64,000 nt of DNA from Myxococcales bacterium (lineage in GTDB: Bacteria > Myxococcota_A > Polyangia > Palsa-1104 > JAEUJZ01): positions 23,179 through 87,178 of the forward strand of contig JAEUJZ010000104.1 in the NCBI GenBank assembly GCA_016794505.1, in the 5' to 3' direction. Below the pieces are notes generated by a model, which saw nothing but the letters and a program-made list of their open reading frames with translations, ran no database searches and was not told the DNA's origin. Positions 50,705 through 59,067 of this stretch are shown here, one piece after another; position 1 is the stretch's first letter; every line of letters starts with the position of its first letter. The position numbers were made by a program, and so were the translations under genes.

Positions 50705-53700
50705 TTAGCGGGGGCTCGCGGTGTCCAGTTCCCGCGCCAGTGCATCGAGCAGCGCGTCGTCGGAAAGCTCGCTGAGCTCGCCGCCATCTGCCGACGAATG
50801 CACGGACGGATCTGGGGATGGGTCAGCGCCTGGCAGGCGGGCAATCGCTGGGGGCTTCGTCGAGGCGGGCTGAATCGATGGATCGTCTGAATGGGGCGAC
50901 GGGTCCGTACTGCGCTGAAGCTCATCGACAAGGAACTCGGCCAGGGCATCTAGCTGTGGGTAGGTCCAGGCCAGCGTCGCCGACAGGCGCAGGCCCAGGC
51001 CAACTTCCAAGCGGTTGCGTAGCTCAAGGCCAATCAGCGAGTCCAAGCCCAGCTGGATCAGGTTGCTGGCGGGCCCGATGCGCTCGGGCGGTACCCGCAG
51101 AAGGGTCGCCAGCTGGGATTGCAGGATGGCCAGCAAGGTGCGCGGCTGATTAGCGGGCGGGCTGCCGAGTACGACCTGGCGCAGCGGCGCGCGATTGGGC
51201 GTGTCCGTACCCAACGGCTCGGCCTGCAACAGCGACAGAAGCGGCCAGCCGGCGAGCGTCGGATACGACTCTGTCCACTGGCGAAGATCCATCGGGACGG
51301 CACCCAGCGTCGAGACTCCCGAGGCCAAGGCGTGCGCCAGGATCTGGTGTCCGACATCCACCGACAGCGTGCCCAGGCCGCGCTGGGCCAAGCGCCCACC
51401 TCGGATGTCCAGCGCGGCGGCCAGTCCGACGCCGGCAAACGCTCCCCAGCTGATCGATAGGGCCGGCAGGCCCTGCGACTGGCGCAGTCGGGCCAGCCCA
51501 TCGAGGAATGCATTGGCCGCCGCGTAGTTGGCCTGACCAGGTGAGCCAATCAGCGACGCTGCGGATGCGTACAGCACAAAACAATCCAGCGGCAGGCTGC
51601 GCGTCACGCGGTGCAAAGCCAAGGCTCCCAGCGCTTTTCCGTGCAGGACTCGTCGCAGTCGGTTCGCGTCTTGTTGCAGAAGCACCGCATCGTCCAAGAC
51701 GGCAGCCGCATGAAAGACGCCCGCCAAGGGCAGACCGACCGCCTGCTGTTGCGCAAGCAGCGCGCGCAGTGCTGGCTCGTCGGCCACATCCACGACGGCA
51801 ACCTGCACAGTCAGCCCGCGGCCCCCCAGATCCGCGACGGCGGCATTTTGGGCTTCGCCGGTCAAGCCCCGTCGACTGAGCAGGGTCACATGGCGAGCCC
51901 CGCAGTCGGCCAGCCAGCCAGCCAGAGCCAAGCCCAGGCCCCCCAGGCCTCCGGTGATCCAGTACGTGGCGTCGGATCGCAGAGCGGGTGGCAAGGCCGG
52001 CGGCAGTGTCCGCCGTCGCAGTCGAGCGACAAAGCGGCCCTCGGACCGCAGCGCCCACTGGTCTTCAGTGGTGGCTCCGCGAGCCTGGGAGTCCGCGAGC
52101 AGCGCCGCCAGGTCGGCCGCTTCGACTGCGGCCGCGCGGTCGCCCAGATCGACGCAGATCGCCTGAAGCTCGGGGTGTTCATAACGCAGGGTCTGGGCCA
52201 GTCCCCAAAGCGGCGTCTGCCACAGTGACAGGTCTTCGCGCCCGGTCACCGACTGCGTACAGGACGTAACGATCCACAGGCGCGGCAGGTCACGCAGCGG
52301 GGCTCGCAAAAGTTCCTGCAACGGGGGCAGCAGCGCCGCACAGCCGCTGGCCACGCTGGCGAGAAAGACGGTCGGCGAATCATCGTCGTCGCCCGGAACG
52401 GTGTCGGTCGCTGCGGGCCACTGCGCATCGGCTCCGCCGAGAACCGGCAAGCCCAGGGCGCCAACGAACAGAACGGTCTGACTGCGCGTACCGTCGGTCA
52501 GCGTCTTGGTTAGCCAGTCGGTGGCCGCATCGCTCGGTTCGCACAGCACGTCGTGACCCGCCCCACGAAGCTGCGCGGCCAGCGCCAACGCTACGTCAGA
52601 CGCTGGCTGCCTGCCGGTCAAAAGGACGATGCGGCCAGGCTGTTCGGTGCGCACCTCGGTCGGATGGGCCATTCGTGTTTCGGAAGCGACTGGCTGCCCA
52701 GCTGGCACCCAGGTCCGTTCTAACAGAACTCCATCGAGCGGATCGCGTGGATGCATCGAGGCGATTCTGCCGTCGGTCACCGAGCTGCTGGCCCCACTCG
52801 CGTCGCGCCGTGTATCGGACCACGACAGCTGCGGCAGCGGTAAGGCGCGAAGCTGCAGACCTTCGATCGTGATCAGCAGTTTTCCGACCGTGTCTTCGAT
52901 GCGCAGGTCTGCCCGCAGAGTCGAACCGTGCCCCTGAATGCGGCCCATGCAGTTCACCTGCGCTGGAACGATCGCATGCACGGTCAGACGGTCGACACCG
53001 ACCGGAACGTACGGGAAGCCTGCGTTCGGGCGAAGCGCAGTGGGCACGCACAACGCGTGCAGGCAGGCATCCAGCAGCGCGGGGTGCACGACGTGTCCTG
53101 CCGTCTGTGGACCGTCCAGCAAAGACGCTGGCAGCGCCACCGTCGCCCATAGGGAAAATCCGTCGGAGCGTTCGCAATAGTCCAGCCCACGAATGCCCTG
53201 AAAGCTTGGGCCGTAGTGCAGACCAAGACCGCCCAAGGTCTCGTACAGCACTGCCGGCTCGACCGACTGCACGGGCGCATCCAATGCACCTGGGCCAGAA
53301 GGCCGGCTCAGAGCATCGCGGGGCCCAGCGAGCGCCGGTTCGATCTCGCCGACCGCATGTAGCGTGAACTGGCATGGCAAGGCAGCGGCGTTCGCGAGCC
53401 GGCTGCAGATCTGGAAAGTGCTGCGGTCAGCATCACGTGTCCCGCCGGCCAGAATGGCCAGTTGCACCGTGCGGGCGTCGCGGTATTGGCTCGAATGCCC
53501 TGGGTCGGTCGGTGCCTGCGCTGCAAACACCAGGGCGTGTGGAAATCGGACGTGGGAAAGTGTGCAAGTCGCGCGCCCGTCGCTCGATCGTTCAGCCAGC
53601 GCGGTCAGCACCAGGTCTAGCCAAGCCGCTGCCGGCACCACACAGGCCAAGCCAACGCGGTGATGGGCAAGCCAAGCAGGACAGCCCACGTCGGCGTGTC

Positions 53701-56700
53701 CGTCAGCCGACGGCGGCTGCAGCAGATGCTCGTAGACTCGCAGCCGAGGCTGCAGTGGTGTCTGCTGACAGGGCCCCAGCAGCGGATGTGCGTTCGCTGG
53801 GTGGGCGGGCTGGTGGTTCCGCGGGGACGAAGCGCCGCCTGGTCGCAGCGGCGATGGGAAGACAAGCGCCGCATCCGGCCACAAGCGCTCGCGCTGAAAA
53901 GGGTAGGTCGGCAGATCGACCAGCCGAGCGCCATCGGGGTGCAGGGCGGCGTGGTCTAGCTCAGCCCCTTGCTCGTACAGATGGGCGGCGGTCTGCAGCA
54001 GGCAGGTACGCTCGTCTTCGTCGCGGCGCAGCGTGCCCAGGCAGTGAAGCGGGCGCGGGCTGACCTGCGCGCAGTCCTGCAGCGCGTGAAGCAGCACAGG
54101 ATGGGGACTGATCTCGATGAAGACGTCGTGGTCCAAGGCCAGGTGGGCCACCGATTCGGCAAACAGAACCGGATATCGCAGGTTGTCGGCCCAGTATTCA
54201 GCGTCCAGCGGCCGAGCCAGCCAGTCGGCGGACACCGATGAAAGCATCGGCAGCTGCGGCGACTGTGGGCGCAGCGCGGCCAGCGCGCTCTGCAGTCGCG
54301 GACGCAAGGCGTCCATATGCGGGCTGTGCGATGCATAGTCGACCTGAATGCGCCGACAAAACACCCCCTGTTGCGTCAGCGCGACCAGCACGCGATCCAG
54401 GGCAGCGGCGTCCCCTGACAGCACACACGACCGAGGACCACTGCTGACAGCCAGAGACAGGTCAGCGGCATACGGAGCGATCTGCGCTTCGGCTTCAGGG
54501 CGGCCGAGTTCGACCAAGGCCATCGCGCCACGACCACTTGCGTGATCACGGGCCAGGCGACTGCGCAGCGCGATCACGCGGGCCCCATCCGACAGATCCA
54601 GGCCCTGCGCCACGCAGGCCGCAGCCACTTCCCCCATGCTGTGCCCGAGCACCGCGCTGGGCACGATGCCCCAGCTGCGCAGCAGCGTCGCCAACGCCAC
54701 CTGCACCGCCCACAGCGCGGGCTGGACAAACGCGACGTCCTGCAGGCTCTGGCTGGCATCCGCCGAAAACAACGTGGCGATCAGTGGGCAATCCAGGTAG
54801 GGCGCCAGAGCCGCCTCGCAAGCCAACAGGCGATCGCGAAACACAGGCTCATGCCGGAACAGCCGCTGCGCCATGCCCGGCCACTGCGAGCCCTGACCCG
54901 AAAAGACAAAGACGATCCGCGGTGCGCGGTTGGCCGCAGAGGCTGGCTGCGTTGAGGAGTCCGCCAGGCGCTCGCGTAGCACCCGCTGTAGGTCGGTCGA
55001 GTCTCGGGCAACGACGGCCCAGCGCTGCTCGTAGTGGCTGCGACGCACGGTGGATGCATAGGCCACGTCGGAAAGGCGCGGGGGCTGGACAGGCGGGTTC
55101 TCGTCGGCAGGCGTGGCATTTAGCCGCGACACCAGTCGGGAAGCGGCGGCGTGCAGCGCAGCCGGGCTGCGCCCTGACACGGTGACTAGCTGGGCGGTCT
55201 TGTTCTCAACCAGGGAGCCCGCGCCGAGCGCAAAAAGACGGGCCCGAAGCAGCATGACCGGCCAGCGCTCATCGGCTTCGCGCGCCAAGCTGGTCAGCAC
55301 GGGAAGCGATGCACCGGCCTGCCTGACGCAGTCCGCAAGCGCAGACGCGAGGACAGGATGCGGGCCCAGCTCGATCAGCGCGTCGATGCGATGCTGCAGC
55401 GTCTGCGCAACGGCAGCGTCCAAGCGCACCGGCTTGCGCAGGTTGTCTGCGAAATACTCGCCAGTCAGCTGCTCGGCGGTCAGCCAGCTCCCAGTGACCG
55501 TCGAGATCATCGGCACGGCCAGCGCGGTCGACGGCTCGATCTGACCCGGCAGTATGCCTCGCAGCGCGCTGCGCAGATCGTCCAGAAACGGCTGCATCTG
55601 CGGGCTATGTCCAGCCACATTGCTGCGGATCAGCGTCGCCAGACATCCTCGCTCGCGCAGGGTGCCGACCAAGCCGCGCACCGCTTCGGCATCGCCCGAA
55701 ATGACGGTGGATCGCGGACTGTTGCAGCCAGCGATCTCGACACGGCCTGTCAAGTCGGCCAGCCAAGGCTGCAGGTCCACGGTCGGCAGGTCGATCACCG
55801 CCATGGCGCCGAGGTTGGCGACCGGTCGCTGCACCCGGCTGTAGTGATGAACCACCTGCACTGCCTGCGATAGATCCAAGAGACCGGCGATGTGCGCGGC
55901 GGCGGCTTCTCCTGCACTGTGGCCGATGATCAGCGCGGGCTTGACGCCCCAGCTTCGCAGTAGTGCGGCCAGTGCCACCTGCACGCTGAACAGAAGAGGC
56001 TGCGCCAGGATGACGTCATCGAAGCGCTCGGCCGGCTGCTCGCGACACAGGTCGTCAAGAATCGAGCGACCCAGGTGCGGCGCAAACGCGGCATCGCAGC
56101 GCAACAGGGCCGCGCGAAAGCTGGGCTCTGTGCTCAGAAGCTGACGACCCATGCCCACCCACTGCGATCCCAAAGGCGAACAGACAAAGGCCAGGCGGGG
56201 GGATGCTGTGCTCGTCCCAGCGCCGATGAAACCGCCAGGCAGATCGGCTCCGTCCAGCCAGCCCTGCAGGCGGGTCCGCAGATCGGCACGCGTGCGATAG
56301 ACGATCGCCAAGCGGGGACCGGCAGAGTCGTCCGCATCGCAGGTCGGCGTCGGCGATGGGGTCGAATTCGAGGCCAGCAGGGCCCTCACTTGCTGCCGGA
56401 GATCGGCTTCGTCCGTGCCGGCCAGGCCCAGCAGGCGGGGCGCTTCGGCGGGGCCTTCCAGCACCACGTGCGCGTTGGTTCCGCCCCAGCCAAAGGCGCT
56501 GACGCCGGCATATGCTGACTGATCGGGCGCACCTGGCCATGGGGTTGGCACTGTCGGGATGGCCAGTCCAAGGGCGGCGAACGGAATGCGAGGATTCGCT
56601 GGTGTGGCATGCAGGCTGGGGGGAAGCTGCCGGGCCCGCATGGCCAGTGTCACCTTCAGCAGACCGACCACCCCCGCAGCCCCCTCCAGGTGACCCAGGT

Positions 56701-58075
56701 TGCCCTTGGCCGAGCCTATCCATAGTGGACCATCGTCCGCTGCATGGGCACCCAGCACGGCTCCCAGCGCTTGTGCCTCGATCGGATCGCCCAGGGGCGT
56801 GCCGGTGCCGTGCGCTTCGACATACTGCGGTCGCCCTCCTGGGAGCGGCAGGCGAGCGCGGTCGTAGGCTAGGCGCAGGACCTGCTCTTGCGCACGCGGA
56901 CTGGGTGCAGTCAGGCCCTGGCTGGGACCATCGTTGTTCACCGCGGTGGCCCGCACGATCGAGTGGATTCGATCCCCATCCCGTCGCGCTTGGCTGAGCC
57001 GCTTGAGCACCAGCATCCCGCCGCCTTCACCGCGCCCAAAGCCATCGGCAGCCGCGCCAAAGGGCTTGCAGCGACCATCGGGGGCCAGACCGCCAAACTT
57101 CGACACGAACACCATCGATGCCGGCGACAACAGCAGGTTGACCGCCCCGCACAGCCCCAGGTCCGCATCGCCTTCGCGCAGGGCTTGGCAGGCCAGGTGG
57201 AGCGCCACCAGCGCCGACGAGCACGCAGTGTCGACCACCAGACTTGGGCCCTGCAGCCCCAGCGCGTACGACACGCGATTGGCCAGCATGTTGGTGGCTT
57301 GGCCGGTGGTGCGGTGCGCCCCCATACCAGGCAGGTCGTTCAACGTCAGATCGGCCCAGTCATGCCACATCGATCCCACGAACACGCCGCAGGACGTCTG
57401 GCGCAACCCCAGCACGGGAATGCCTGCGTCCTCCAGCGCTTCAATCGATAACTCCAGAAGCAGGCGCTGATGGGGATCGAGCTCGATGGCTTCGCGCGGC
57501 GAGATTCCAAACGGCAGCGGATCAAAGCTGCGCACATCGGGCAAGAACGATCCGCGACGGGAAACGGCCCGCCCCGTGGCCGCCGGATCCGCACTGTAGT
57601 AGGCATCGACATCCCAGCGATCGGTCGGGATCTCGGTGGACGCATCCCGACCTTCGATTAACAGGCGCCAGAACGCCTCTGGATCGGGCGCTTGTGGCAG
57701 ACGACAAGCCATGCCGATGATGGCGATGGGCTCTGGGCTGGCGGGCGTCACACGCGACGCGTTCGCGGATCCGATGCGGGCCGCGGTAGATCGCGGACCC
57801 GCTCCCGCCTGCCCATCCTGCAGAAACGCAAGAACCGCCGAAATGCTGGGATGCTCGAACAAGAGGGTCGGGGGTAGAGCCGTTTCTAGCAGGCTCGCCA
57901 GATCGCTCGTTAGTGCCAGCGCTCGCGCGGAATCCAGGCCGTGGCGCGACAGGGGATCGGCGTCGCGAAGCTCCGCATCTTCGATCTGCAGCAGCGTTGC
58001 AGCACGCTGCCGCAGCCACGCATGGATCGTGCGCAAATCAGGGCGGCATGGGGACGTGTCGAACGGCTTGATCAT
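50705..58075 (-). CDS. Starter type I PKS, ACP-KS-AT-AT-DH-KR-ACP
   Basis: 2456 aa, first gene of the minus-strand operon. It opens directly with an ACP (about 10-90; Ser49 in HGLDSARAL), then KS (Cys285, HGTGTP), two complete ATs in tandem, DH, KR and ACP. This is the loading plus first-extension layout known from soraphen, stigmatellin and myxothiazol PKSs, where the first AT takes the starter acid and the second the extender. AT-1 (nt about 56200-55300) has SPLGSQ in place of PGQGSQ, GHSAGE and VAGH, so a non-malonyl starter is likely. AT-2 (nt about 54910-54000) has GQGSQ, GHSMGE and YASH, methylmalonyl type. DH has His and Asp (HPALLDACLH), but HRVGLACVVP lacks the motif glycine. KR is intact with an LDD motif. 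The C-terminus (LSDDALLDALAREL) is a docking helix. Confidence 0.96.
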   Translation of the reverse strand: MIKPFDTSPCRPDLRTIHAWLRQRAATLLQIEDAELRDADPLSRHGLDSARALALTSDLASLLETALPPTLLFEHPSISAVLAFLQDGQAGAGPRSTAARIGSANASRVTPASPEPIAIIGMACRLPQAPDPEAFWRLLIEGRDASTEIPTDRWDVDAYYSADPAATGRAVSRRGSFLPDVRSFDPLPFGISPREAIELDPHQRLLLELSIEALEDAGIPVLGLRQTSCGVFVGSMWHDWADLTLNDLPGMGAHRTTGQATNMLANRVSYALGLQGPSLVVDTACSSALVALHLACQALREGDADLGLCGAVNLLLSPASMVFVSKFGGLAPDGRCKPFGAAADGFGRGEGGGMLVLKRLSQARRDGDRIHSIVRATAVNNDGPSQGLTAPSPRAQEQVLRLAYDRARLPLPGGRPQYVEAHGTGTPLGDPIEAQALGAVLGAHAADDGPLWIGSAKGNLGHLEGAAGVVGLLKVTLAMRARQLPPSLHATPANPRIPFAALGLAIPTVPTPWPGAPDQSAYAGVSAFGWGGTNAHVVLEGPAEAPRLLGLAGTDEADLRQQVRALLASNSTPSPTPTCDADDSAGPRLAIVYRTRADLRTRLQGWLDGADLPGGFIGAGTSTASPRLAFVCSPLGSQWVGMGRQLLSTEPSFRAALLRCDAAFAPHLGRSILDDLCREQPAERFDDVILAQPLLFSVQVALAALLRSWGVKPALIIGHSAGEAAAAHIAGLLDLSQAVQVVHHYSRVQRPVANLGAMAVIDLPTVDLQPWLADLTGRVEIAGCNSPRSTVISGDAEAVRGLVGTLRERGCLATLIRSNVAGHSPQMQPFLDDLRSALRGILPGQIEPSTALAVPMISTVTGSWLTAEQLTGEYFADNLRKPVRLDAAVAQTLQHRIDALIELGPHPVLASALADCVRQAGASLPVLTSLAREADERWPVMLLRARLFALGAGSLVENKTAQLVTVSGRSPAALHAAASRLVSRLNATPADENPPVQPPRLSDVAYASTVRRSHYEQRWAVVARDSTDLQRVLRERLADSSTQPASAANRAPRIVFVFSGQGSQWPGMAQRLFRHEPVFRDRLLACEAALAPYLDCPLIATLFSADASQSLQDVAFVQPALWAVQVALATLLRSWGIVPSAVLGHSMGEVAAACVAQGLDLSDGARVIALRSRLARDHASGRGAMALVELGRPEAEAQIAPYAADLSLAVSSGPRSCVLSGDAAALDRVLVALTQQGVFCRRIQVDYASHSPHMDALRPRLQSALAALRPQSPQLPMLSSVSADWLARPLDAEYWADNLRYPVLFAESVAHLALDHDVFIEISPHPVLLHALQDCAQVSPRPLHCLGTLRRDEDERTCLLQTAAHLYEQGAELDHAALHPDGARLVDLPTYPFQRERLWPDAALVFPSPLRPGGASSPRNHQPAHPANAHPLLGPCQQTPLQPRLRVYEHLLQPPSADGHADVGCPAWLAHHRVGLACVVPAAAWLDLVLTALAERSSDGRATCTLSHVRFPHALVFAAQAPTDPGHSSQYRDARTVQLAILAGGTRDADRSTFQICSRLANAAALPCQFTLHAVGEIEPALAGPRDALSRPSGPGALDAPVQSVEPAVLYETLGGLGLHYGPSFQGIRGLDYCERSDGFSLWATVALPASLLDGPQTAGHVVHPALLDACLHALCVPTALRPNAGFPYVPVGVDRLTVHAIVPAQVNCMGRIQGHGSTLRADLRIEDTVGKLLITIEGLQLRALPLPQLSWSDTRRDASGASSSVTDGRIASMHPRDPLDGVLLERTWVPAGQPVASETRMAHPTEVRTEQPGRIVLLTGRQPASDVALALAAQLRGAGHDVLCEPSDAATDWLTKTLTDGTRSQTVLFVGALGLPVLGGADAQWPAATDTVPGDDDDSPTVFLASVASGCAALLPPLQELLRAPLRDLPRLWIVTSCTQSVTGREDLSLWQTPLWGLAQTLRYEHPELQAICVDLGDRAAAVEAADLAALLADSQARGATTEDQWALRSEGRFVARLRRRTLPPALPPALRSDATYWITGGLGGLGLALAGWLADCGARHVTLLSRRGLTGEAQNAAVADLGGRGLTVQVAVVDVADEPALRALLAQQQAVGLPLAGVFHAAAVLDDAVLLQQDANRLRRVLHGKALGALALHRVTRSLPLDCFVLYASAASLIGSPGQANYAAANAFLDGLARLRQSQGLPALSISWGAFAGVGLAAALDIRGGRLAQRGLGTLSVDVGHQILAHALASGVSTLGAVPMDLRQWTESYPTLAGWPLLSLLQAEPLGTDTPNRAPLRQVVLGSPPANQPRTLLAILQSQLATLLRVPPERIGPASNLIQLGLDSLIGLELRNRLEVGLGLRLSATLAWTYPQLDALAEFLVDELQRSTDPSPHSDDPSIQPASTKPPAIARLPGADPSPDPSVHSSADGGELSELSDDALLDALARELDTASPR

Positions 58076-58147
58076 GAAAGCTCGGCTGTGGTTGCAGTGC
58101 TGCTGTAGAGGTCGCTATGGGGCAGCAGCGAGGAAAATGGGCCGGTG

Positions 58148-58177
58148 ACTATAGACAGCCGAAGCGACACATGGGAA
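58148..58177 (-). promoter_or_regulatory. Candidate promoter of the minus-strand PKS operon
   Basis: In the 139-base divergent gap the minus strand carries TTCCCA (58172-58177) and, 18 bases on, TATAGT (58148-58153). These match the sigma-70 consensus at 4/6 and 5/6 and lie about 72 bases before the ATG at 58075. The same gap must also hold the promoter of the divergent Coq4-like gene, for which I see no convincing match. Confidence 0.3.
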
Positions 58178-58214
58178 GCGGCAATTCGCAGCCAGACTTT
58201 GATACGTTGAGCCC

Positions 58215-58967
58215 ATGTTGACCGCGGTTCTGGATGCTGTTTCGTCGGTTCAAACCTCGTACGACTTTCGCGAAGCGGGGCAGGCTCTGCGCGCGCTGAT
58301 GCGAGATCCCAACGACGTGTCGCAAGTGTTTCGCATCATCAACGCGCTGCCCGGCGGCGCGTTTGAACGGGTGGTGCGTCGCCTGCACCGCAGCCCATCG
58401 GGACAGCGCTTGCTGCGCGAGCAACCGAACCTGCTGCGGCACCTGCGCAACCGCGCGTATCTGTCAGCACTGCCCGATGGATCGCTGGGCCGCGAATACC
58501 TGCGCTTCATGGATGACGAGGGCCTGTCGCTGGAGTCGCTCCTGGATGCCGATGACGCCGCTGGCTGGGATGCCGATCGCCACACACAAGAGCTTGCGTT
58601 TACGCGCCGCTGGCTGCGCGACACTCACGACCTGTGGCACGTCGTCACTGGCTATCACGGCGACCTGCTTGGCGAGCCCGCGCTGGTGGCGTTTCAGTGC
58701 GTGCAGAACTGCTGGCACCCAGGCTTTGGGTTTATCAGCCTGATGGTGTTTCTGCGCGGCGGCAGCGTGTTCCCCGGCATGCGGCGAATCCTGGTTGAAG
58801 GCTTCATTCGCGCGCTGCGATCGGGCTGGTTTCCAGAGGCCGACTGGGTGAACCTGCTGCCGCAGCCCTTGGCCGATGTGCGTCGCCAGCTTCAGGTGCC
58901 GCCAGTGCGCCCGTACAAGCCGCTGCGCATCGCGGATCTGCCGGGCGGCAAGCTGCCCCCGGTCTAG
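58215..58967 (+). CDS. Coq4-like protein
   Basis: 250 aa, divergent from the PKS operon. The diagnostic feature is HDLWHVVTGYHGDLLGE near residues 138-154, which fits the Coq4 family metal motif HDxxH-(x11)-E exactly; the later alpha-helical segment (AFQCVQNCWHPGFGF) also fits. No signal peptide or clear membrane segment. Family members are best known from ubiquinone biosynthesis, where Coq4 acts on the C1 position of the ring precursor and binds lipid-like substrates. Here it stands alone among PKS and tailoring genes, with no other quinone gene in view, so it may modify or carry the hydrophobic polyketide, or be a flanking housekeeping gene. The family call is firm, the role is not. Confidence 0.85.
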   Translation: MLTAVLDAVSSVQTSYDFREAGQALRALMRDPNDVSQVFRIINALPGGAFERVVRRLHRSPSGQRLLREQPNLLRHLRNRAYLSALPDGSLGREYLRFMDDEGLSLESLLDADDAAGWDADRHTQELAFTRRWLRDTHDLWHVVTGYHGDLLGEPALVAFQCVQNCWHPGFGFISLMVFLRGGSVFPGMRRILVEGFIRALRSGWFPEADWVNLLPQPLADVRRQLQVPPVRPYKPLRIADLPGGKLPPV

Positions 58968-59067
58968 TCGGCTTTCTCAGCACTCGCCGCCGAGGCCACG
59001 GCCCGACGGTGTTTTTCTGGCGATGGACCCTGTTCGGCAAGCCGACTCTGCAGTGCCCCGCGCAGGT

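Noticed and set aside
58968..59067. Terminator between the Coq4-like and P450 genes
   Set aside because: A run of five T is present but no convincing stem precedes it.
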